From the NCBI GenBank assembly GCA_963709665.1, contig CAVPWU010000008.1, positions 45,970 to 109,969 on the forward strand: a stretch of 64,000 bases of DNA, written 5' to 3'. The number at the start of each line of letters is the position of its first letter. The stretch's first letter is position 1. This document shows positions 58,874-64,000 of the stretch, piece after piece. The notes under the pieces were generated by a model. It had not been told where the DNA came from and did not search any database. It saw only the letters and a program-made list of their open reading frames with translations. Source of the DNA: DASZIT01 sp963709665. Lineage in GTDB: Bacteria; Actinomycetota; Acidimicrobiia; Acidimicrobiales; RAAP-2. Position numbers and translations under genes: made by a program.

Positions 58874-60322
58874 CTACAGGCCGGACTCCACCGCGATCCG
58901 GCCCGAAGCGGCTGCCTGCTTCAGGGCCTCGAAGTCCCGCCCGTTCTGGTCGGCGTAGGCCTCGGCGAACTCGGCGATCGCCTGTTCGAAGGAGGGTCCG
59001 CTGCCGAGGTAGCTGGCGATGGCGATCCTGTCTCCCGAACGGGCGTGAGCGCGGGCCAGTGCCTGGGCGCAGACCCCGGCGTACTTGGTGAGGCCGGGGG
59101 GGATCGCTTTGGAGACGTCGAAGGAGCCCTTCCAGTCGCGCAGCTGGCGGAGGTAGTAGTCGCGCTTCACGCCCTCGGCGTCGGTGACCTGGTCCCAACC
59201 GAGGAAGATGTCGCTGGCCGCCTGCATCAGGTGTTGACCCGCCACTGCCCGTTCGCCGTGGTTGGCGTAGGCGCTCTTGCCCACGAACTCCTCGTAGACC
59301 GAGGCTTCGGCCTCCTTGGCCTGGAGGAACAGCGGGTCGTCACTGTCCCGACCGGTCAGCAACAGAATCCAGGCCCGGGTGCCGACGCTGCCCACCCCCA
59401 CCACCTTGCGCGCCACCTCGAGGAGCTCGAACTCCTCGAGGAGGTGGCGACGGTCGGTTTGGATGCTCCGACGGTAGTTCCGCAGGAGCTGGCCCACCTG
59501 CCCGAGGAGGGCGCCGCTCTCGGACTCGGACAAGAGCTCGTCGATCGGAACGATGAGGGGTGGATCGCTGATGATGCGGCGACGGCCGTCGGTGACCTCG
59601 GTCAGCTTTCCGAGCGCATACAGGCTGTCGCTGGTGTGGGCCTTGGCGATCAGCTTGGTGGTCTGCGCCGCCATGCGCTTGTCGGCCTTGGTCCCCTTGG
59701 TCGCCGTCACCTGGAGGTCGGCCAGAAGGCCGGCCACGTCGATGCGGGAGTACCAGACGTCCAGGGTGGGCATCCCGGCCAGTCTGGTCATGTCACGGTG
59801 GTAGCTGGACCCGACCTCGAAGGCGGCGTGCCGGGCCTCCTTGGCCGTGAACCCGCGGTCCCGAGCGGCGATCACCACGCTGGCCGCCAGACGCTTGAGA
59901 TCCCACTCCCAGGGACCGGGGAGGGTTTCGTCGAAGTCGTTGACGTCGAACATGAGGTCGCGTTCCGGTGAGGCGAACAGGCCGAAGTTGGAGAGGTGGG
60001 CATCGCCGCAGATCTGGGCCCGGAGGCCCGAATGCGGCGTTGAGGCCAGGTCGGAGGCCATGACGAGTGCGGCGCCCCGGAAGAAGGTGAACTCGGACAC
60101 CAGCATCCGCCCGTAACGGATGGGCACGAGCTCCGGCACCCGGGTGGCGGCCTGGCGTTCGAGCAAGCTCACCGGGTCCGGGCGGTCGGCAGCCGGACGG
60201 AACTGCGCCTGGGCTCCCCTGGGGGTCGTCGTCCGGGCCTGCTTGCCGATCGCCACCCGCTCGTCGACCGTCAGGTGCTTCGGAGCGGCCCTCGTCGAAC
60301 TGGTCTGGACCCTGGTCTCCAC
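58874..60322 (-). CDS. DUF2252 family protein
   Basis: The 482-residue protein matches DUF2252, a family with remote similarity to aminoglycoside-phosphotransferase/kinase folds. It has RYGRMLVSEFTFFRGAALVM, GDAHLSNFGLFASPERDLMFDVNDFDET (possible catalytic and metal Asp residues), GVGSVGTRAWILLL and DYYLRQLRDWKGS. No substrate is known. ATG at 60322 is the first in the frame. It converges on the second repeat-protein gene. Confidence 0.88.
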   Translation of the reverse strand: METRVQTSSTRAAPKHLTVDERVAIGKQARTTTPRGAQAQFRPAADRPDPVSLLERQAATRVPELVPIRYGRMLVSEFTFFRGAALVMASDLASTPHSGLRAQICGDAHLSNFGLFASPERDLMFDVNDFDETLPGPWEWDLKRLAASVVIAARDRGFTAKEARHAAFEVGSSYHRDMTRLAGMPTLDVWYSRIDVAGLLADLQVTATKGTKADKRMAAQTTKLIAKAHTSDSLYALGKLTEVTDGRRRIISDPPLIVPIDELLSESESGALLGQVGQLLRNYRRSIQTDRRHLLEEFELLEVARKVVGVGSVGTRAWILLLTGRDSDDPLFLQAKEAEASVYEEFVGKSAYANHGERAVAGQHLMQAASDIFLGWDQVTDAEGVKRDYYLRQLRDWKGSFDVSKAIPPGLTKYAGVCAQALARAHARSGDRIAIASYLGSGPSFEQAIAEFAEAYADQNGRDFEALKQAAASGRIAVESGL

Positions 60323-60744
60323 TGTGCCTCTTCCGTTCCCTCCACGGTATCCCGATCGCCGTCGGCGCGATCGATCCGCTCCCGTGTCGACCCGTGGTCA
60401 GGGGTCTTGCTCTCCCCCCGGGGTCGAGCGGCTCGTGACATCCGGACCGTGGGGGCGGAGGGCTGGATGTCGGAACGGCGAGGAAGACCCACCGATCAAC
60501 GACCTGGCAGTGAGAAGCCGGCCGAGCACACCTGGCTCACCTCGATGGGCGCCGTTGGAAGCACGGTCGGGTGCTCCCGGATCGTTCGGATTGACACCCC
60601 CGGTTCGGCTACCGGTGATGCACCCCGGAGATGGCTCCCGACCCTGACCCCTCTTGGTTGCCGATCGAAGCAACGGTGGTGGCCGCCGTCGGATTCGCAC
60701 ACCGCAACCGACATCCCACCAGCGGGGTGTCCTACGGTCTCGGT
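60323..60744. other. Intergenic region, no recognised gene
   Basis: This 422-base gap lies between the divergent DUF2252 gene and a rightward membrane protein. Several frames cross it, including the in-frame start at 60631 of the membrane protein. None has domain content, and composition is less GC-biased than in the coding regions. Both promoters should be here; a leaderless hexamer for the membrane protein is at its right end. Confidence 0.45.
60733..60738 (+). promoter_or_regulatory. Leaderless-type -10 hexamer for the membrane protein at 60745
   Basis: TACGGT ends exactly 6 bases before the GTG at 60745. Confidence 0.4.
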
Positions 60745-61404
60745 GTGGAAGTTGCGGGTCCTGAGGTCCAGGGGGAGAGACGCTGGCCGATGGCCGTCAC
60801 GCTGATGGTCGCCATGGCACTGCCCTTCGTGCTCCCGGCGAGATACTCGCTAGTTCCCGTCTGGATCATCCCCGCGGTCGAAGGGCTACTGCTGGTGGCG
60901 CTTGTGGTCGCCGATCCAGGGCGCATCGACCGTCGATCCACGTTCGTTCGCACCCTTTCGCTCGCACTGGTGGTCATCTTGGCGTCCGGGGCGGGGGCAG
61001 CGACCATTCGCCTGGTCATTGACCTGGTCAGAGGCGGACTCGAGACGAACTCACCGGGAGGGCTGCTCCGAATCGGAGGAGCGGTGTGGGTCTACGTCGT
61101 CATCACCTTCTCCTTCGTGTACTGGGAGCTGGACGGAGGGGGCCCGGAGGCCCGAGCACGGGACACGCCCGACGTTCCGGACCTGGCGTTTCCCGAACAT
61201 CTGAACCCACACGTCGCCCGTCCGGGATGGCGGCCGGAGTTCTTCGACTACCTCTACCTGGGCTTCACCGACTCGACCGCCTTCAGTCCCACCGACGTCA
61301 TGCCGCTTGCCCGTTGGGCCAAGCTCGCAATGGCCACACAGGCAGCCGCCTCCCTGGTCATTCTGGGGCTGGTGATCGCACGTGCGGTCAATATCTTCAA
61401 GTAG
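60745..61404 (+). CDS. Conserved integral membrane protein of unknown function
   Basis: This 219-residue protein has about four or five hydrophobic helices (MAVTLMVAMALPFVLPA, IIPAVEGLLLVALVV, LSLALVVILASGAGAATI, GAVWVYVVITFSFVYW, LVILGLVIARAVNIF). A conserved loop reads FFDYLYLGFTDSTAFSPTDVMPLARWAKLAM. I recognise the family from many bacteria (some members are annotated near ion-channel-like proteins) but no function is established. GTG at 60745 is preferred over ATG at 60631 because of the leaderless hexamer and the family-like N-terminus GERRWPMAVTL. GC content is lower than in the rest of the window. Confidence 0.75.
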   Translation: MEVAGPEVQGERRWPMAVTLMVAMALPFVLPARYSLVPVWIIPAVEGLLLVALVVADPGRIDRRSTFVRTLSLALVVILASGAGAATIRLVIDLVRGGLETNSPGGLLRIGGAVWVYVVITFSFVYWELDGGGPEARARDTPDVPDLAFPEHLNPHVARPGWRPEFFDYLYLGFTDSTAFSPTDVMPLARWAKLAMATQAAASLVILGLVIARAVNIFK

Positions 61405-61441
61405 GGCAGGACCTGGTGGCAGGCCTCATCGCCGTGGCTCC

Positions 61442-61637
61442 TCACCCGCCGGACACCGCCCCTGAACGAGCGTGCCGAACGACGTCGGGTGTCATCCCAT
61501 CCTTGTGGACGTGCACCTTGCCGGCGTCATCCTCGGTGACCACCGCGGCGTCGTAGCTGCCCACTGCACCGGCCGCATGGAGTTCCTGGACCACCTCAAC
61601 GTCGGCCCGGGCCGCCGCTTCGCACTGGTGGGTGGTC
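61442..61637 (-). pseudogene. Remnant of a DUF1269-like gene
   Basis: Leftward the frame reads EAAARADVEVVQELHAAGAVGSYD (split motif), then AAVVTEDDAGKVHVHKDG, the conserved start of DUF1269-family proteins, and then loses similarity and stops at 61442. The rest of the family's glycine-rich membrane part is absent. It has no start codon of its own and touches the acyl-CoA dehydrogenase tail. A degraded relic. Confidence 0.55.
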
Positions 61638-61639
61638 GG

Positions 61640-61732
61640 CTACTTGATGTGCACCCCGGAGATGGCCCGGGCGATGATCAGCCGCTGGATCTCCGAGGTC
61701 CCCTCGAAGATGGTGTAGATCTGATCGGTCCA
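61640..61732 (-). pseudogene. Acyl-CoA dehydrogenase C-terminal fragment
   Basis: The last 30 codons of the leftward frame read WTDQIYTIFEGTSEIQRLII and then ARAISG. This is the universally conserved C-terminal end of acyl-CoA dehydrogenases (YRIFEGTSEIQR), followed by a stop at 61640. Nothing upstream in the frame belongs to that family, so only a 3' stub is left, probably after a deletion or rearrangement that brought the Fic remnant next to it. Confidence 0.7.
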
Positions 61733-61755
61733 TCCGGCGGTTGGTCGACGTGCCG

Positions 61756-62915
61756 TCACGTGCCTAGCTGTCCGACCCCCATGATGGGCCGTGCCGGCCC
61801 GTTTCGAGTAGTTGTAGGACAGAAAAATAGGACACATCTTCGAGTTGATCTTCGAAGCATTGGCATCGGCGGCGGTGCGGATTGCTTGAGCTCGACGTCC
61901 CCGTGTTGAGGACCCCTTCGGTACTTGCTCGCGACGTACTCGTTGACCCAGGCCCGGGTGCTCCGCCACTGGCCGTCCGGACCCTTCTGTGCCTTGAGAC
62001 GGCCACGCTCGATGGCGGCACGAAGCATGGAGCACGCTCTGGGTCTTGGTGGCCAGCGATACGATCGGGACCAACCGGTGAGGCCCGGCCACGGCGGGGA
62101 CGACGAAGCGGTACAGGTTGTCGGTGACGGCCCGGGCGATGAGCTCGCCGAGGGGGCCGGGATCGCCGCCGTCGGCCCGCCGCAGGGCGCGGAGATACCG
62201 ATTGCGGTCGCGGGTGTAGATGACCGGCGGGGGATAGCCGAGCCGAACCAGCAGCAGGTTCATGAGGAGCCGTCCGGTGCGCCCGTTGCCGTCCAGGAAG
62301 GGATGGGTCCGCTCGAAGGCGGCGTGGGCGACGGCGATCGCCTCGACCGGATTGTCCGAGGGTGGCAGATCGGGGCCAGCGAGTCGACCCAGTCCGCCAT
62401 GGCAGCAGGTACCTCGACCCACGACGGAGGGACCATCCCGCCCGGGAAAGGCTGGATGTCGTGTCGCCGGAAGCTCCCCGGGTTCTCCTCGGGCGTGGCG
62501 TTGGGGTGGGGGGCGATACCCCAGACCGGCCCGAGGGCCAGCTCGTGGACATGGCGGACCTCGGTCATCATGAGCGGGGCCTCGCCGTCCAATCGCCGGG
62601 CTCGAGGGCCTGGCTGTAGACCCACTTCGCCGCGTCGGCGTAGCCGGTCACCTCCATGTACTCCCTCAGCTCCTTGTTCCCGAGGCCCGCCCCTCGGCCA
62701 GGAGGGCCTCGACCTGGGCGATGACCAGGGTGTTGCCTTCGAGAGCGGTGGAGTGGTGGGCGTCCTGGTACCAGATCGAGGTCCAGATGCCCTCGGCCTC
62801 GGTCGGGCGACGGCAGGCCCCCCAAGTGCTCCCGGAGTTCGGCAATGGCGTCCTCGAGGCGGCGGTAGACGAGTTGACGGGGCGGACGTCCCCGAGGGAA
62901 TTTATCGTGTTCCAT
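61756..62915 (-). pseudogene. Fic-family protein, multiply frameshifted
   Basis: A Fic gene can be assembled only by changing frame at least five times. The pieces in order are MEHDKFPRGRPPRQLVYRRLEDA; TEAEGIWTSIWYQDAHHSTA; GNKELREYMEVTGYADAAKW; MMTEVRHVHELALGPVWGIA with NPGSFRRHDIQPFPGG; the Fic motif THPFLDGNGRTGRLLMNLLL; and a C-terminal segment AAIERGRLKAQKGPDGQWRS. Fic proteins AMPylate targets and often act as toxins. The active-site motif is intact but the reading frame is not. Start at ATG 62915, in AT-rich DNA. Confidence 0.75.
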
Positions 62916-62934
62916 AAGAATTAATAGTAACACT

Positions 62935-62951
62935 ACAAACAGGTTGTTTGT
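62935..62951. promoter_or_regulatory. AT-rich inverted repeat upstream of the Fic remnant
   Basis: ACAAAC and GTTTGT flank the 5-base spacer AGGTT, within about 80 bases that are far more AT-rich than the rest of the window. It could be an old operator of the Fic gene or part of a mobile-element edge. Confidence 0.35.
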
Positions 62952-63008
62952 CGTGTCTAGTTAAGTTTGCTCAATCCACGACAACTCCTACCGAAAAGCC
63001 GTGCTCCC

Positions 63009-63503
63009 TCACGGTCGGTGTGCTGACTCAGGGTCAGGCTCCCAGCCAGCCGCGTCGGTCGGCTCACCGGCCGCCTCCGCGAACGCCACCATCGCCTTCA
63101 CCAGCGACTCCCGGTGATGGAGCGGCACGTCGTGGAGGATGTGCTCGATCTCGAGGCGTCTCCGCCTGGTTGCCTCACCGACGAGTCGGGCCCCCTTGCT
63201 GGTCAGATCAACGGTCATGGCTCGTCGATCAGCCTTGTCCCGCTGCCGATGCGCCAGCTTCTTGCGCACCAGTCGGTCGACCATGCGACTTGCAGTCGAA
63301 GCGTTCACGTCCAGTCGTCCGGCGAGGTCAATGATCCGCTGGGAACCCCGGGTGGCCAGGATGACCAGGTTGCGATTCTGCGGCAGCGTGATCTCGACTC
63401 CGGAGAGCCCCGCCAGGCTGCGGGCGGCGACGGCAACCAGGGCACGACTGGCCACCGCGAAGGCATCGACCAGCTCGTCGTCGACCCCCTGGTCCACGGT
63501 CAT
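63009..63503 (-). CDS. MarR-family transcriptional regulator
   Basis: The 164-residue protein has a MarR winged HTH (LPQNRNLVILATRGSQRIIDL, DVNASTASRMVDRLVRKKLAHRQRDKADRRAMTVDLTSKG) and flanking dimerisation helices. ATG at 63503 gives MTVDQGVDDEL; ATG at 63548 would add 15 residues through the AT-rich promoter-like patch and the 63537-63547 palindrome and is less likely. It is divergent from a frameshifted SDR gene, the usual MarR/target arrangement. It is the only intact gene after 61404. Confidence 0.85.
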   Translation of the reverse strand: MTVDQGVDDELVDAFAVASRALVAVAARSLAGLSGVEITLPQNRNLVILATRGSQRIIDLAGRLDVNASTASRMVDRLVRKKLAHRQRDKADRRAMTVDLTSKGARLVGEATRRRRLEIEHILHDVPLHHRESLVKAMVAFAEAAGEPTDAAGWEPDPESAHRP

Positions 63504-63536
63504 CGCCCAGTCGTAATCGAGAGGTTTAGAAATACG

Positions 63537-63547
63537 TGCACAGTGCA
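63537..63547. promoter_or_regulatory. Palindrome in the MarR/SDR divergent region, candidate MarR operator
   Basis: TGCACAGTGCA is a palindrome apart from its central base and sits 34 bases before the MarR start, in an AT-richer stretch between divergent genes. Confidence 0.4.
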
Positions 63548-63611
63548 ATAGTACTGCTCAACGGTCGGATTCCCACCGGGTCGGCCGAGTCCATCGACGA
63601 AAGGAGTCCCT

Positions 63612-64000
63612 GTGTCACCACCGCGCAGGATCACTGTGATCACCGGAGCATCGGCGGGCGTCGGGCGAGCCACCGCCACGGCCTTTGCCGAACGAGGATT
63701 CGATGTGGCCCTCCTGGCTTTGGTGAATTGGGACTCGAGGCCACGGCCAAGGACGTCGAGGCGACCGGTGGCCGGGCGCTGGTTCTGCCGACCGACGTCG
63801 CCTCGTTCGCGGAGGTGGAGGAGGCGGCCACTCGGGTCGAAGAACGAGTTCGGCGCCGTCGACGTATGGGTGAACGACGCCATGACCACTGTCTTCGCCC
63901 CCCTGGCGGATGTCACCCAGGGCGATTTCCCAGCGAGCCGTCGAGGTCACCTTCCTCGGACAGGTCTGGGGCACCATGGCGGCCCTCTCCCGGATGAGAC
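63612..64000 (+). pseudogene. Short-chain dehydrogenase/reductase, frameshifted, runs off the window
   Basis: From GTG 63612 (AAGGAG at 63601-63606) the frame reads ITVITGASAGVGRATATAFA, an SDR nucleotide-binding start, to about 63718. KDVEATGGRALVLPTDVASF then continues in a second frame. EFGAVDVWVNDAMTTVFAPL follows in a third, and a last piece returns as VTFLGQVWGTMAALSRM. At least three single-base shifts within 300 bases break an otherwise ordinary SDR. The 3' end is outside the window. Confidence 0.7.

Overview
This is about 64 kb of very GC-rich DNA (GC or GTG starts and G/C third positions dominate) from an actinobacterium. The indicators are a WhiB1-type regulator beside a PdtaS-type sensor kinase, DUF3107 and DUF3090 proteins, a histidine phosphatase/SCO1664-family block, a pair of ArsA-like ATPases, an RskA-type anti-sigma factor and several proteins of coenzyme-F420-associated families (FrhB-like, Ddn-like, split-barrel PPOX-like). 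Together with secreted 42-residue-repeat proteins and paired ferritin-like proteins, I would place it in or near the Acidimicrobiia; that placement is inference. No rRNA, tRNA, CRISPR array, insertion sequence or phage module was recognised.

Layout. 0-17 kb is housekeeping: a partial glutamine amidotransferase, a PIG-L deacetylase, a DEAD-box helicase, a Bcp peroxiredoxin, small oxidoreductases, a DUF1254/DUF1214 protein, an Fpg/Nei glycosylase, an F420-dehydrogenase-type Fe-S flavoprotein, the phosphatase/DUF3090/SCO1664 block, an MBOAT/SGNH acyl-transfer pair, EtfAB and a glycerophosphodiesterase. 17-23.7 kb holds whiB1 (with a perfect CRP-type site), pdtaS, a PHP phosphatase, an O-methyltransferase, a small unknown protein beside a long inverted repeat, the ArsA pair and a DUF3107 protein. 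23.8-31.4 kb has a dNTPase, a cyclopropane synthase, a carbonic anhydrase and an Fe-S group (Mrp, a SufR-like repressor, a cysteine desulfurase). 31.4-39.3 kb is a tightly coupled cytochrome c maturation operon (ccmA-B-C-D-E-F, TlpA, a CcmH-TPR fusion), with ccdA upstream. 39.4-43.1 kb has GDP-mannose dehydratase, enoyl-CoA hydratase, a glycosyltransferase and a TetR regulator.

44-50.2 kb is the most interesting part: an ECF sigma factor and an RskA-like anti-sigma factor diverge from a blue-copper lipoprotein followed by two exported ferritin-like proteins. The sigma gene and the copper gene each carry the same promoter-like pair (TCATCC, 16 nt, [A/C]CGAAG) just upstream of the start. A close relative of this pair precedes a third di-iron protein at 49.4 kb. 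I propose a small envelope metal/redox regulon.

53-59 kb carries two paralogous secreted propeller proteins, each ending in six 42-residue repeats. 61.4-64 kb is degraded: remnants of a DUF1269-like gene, an acyl-CoA dehydrogenase tail, a Fic gene with at least five frameshifts and a frameshifted SDR, around one intact MarR gene. Three further single-base frameshifts at G/C runs (ccdA, enoyl-CoA hydratase, anti-sigma) suggest that some of the breakage may be sequence error. At least ten genes have a TANNNT hexamer ending 6-7 nt before the start codon, the pattern of leaderless transcription, and this settles several start choices.
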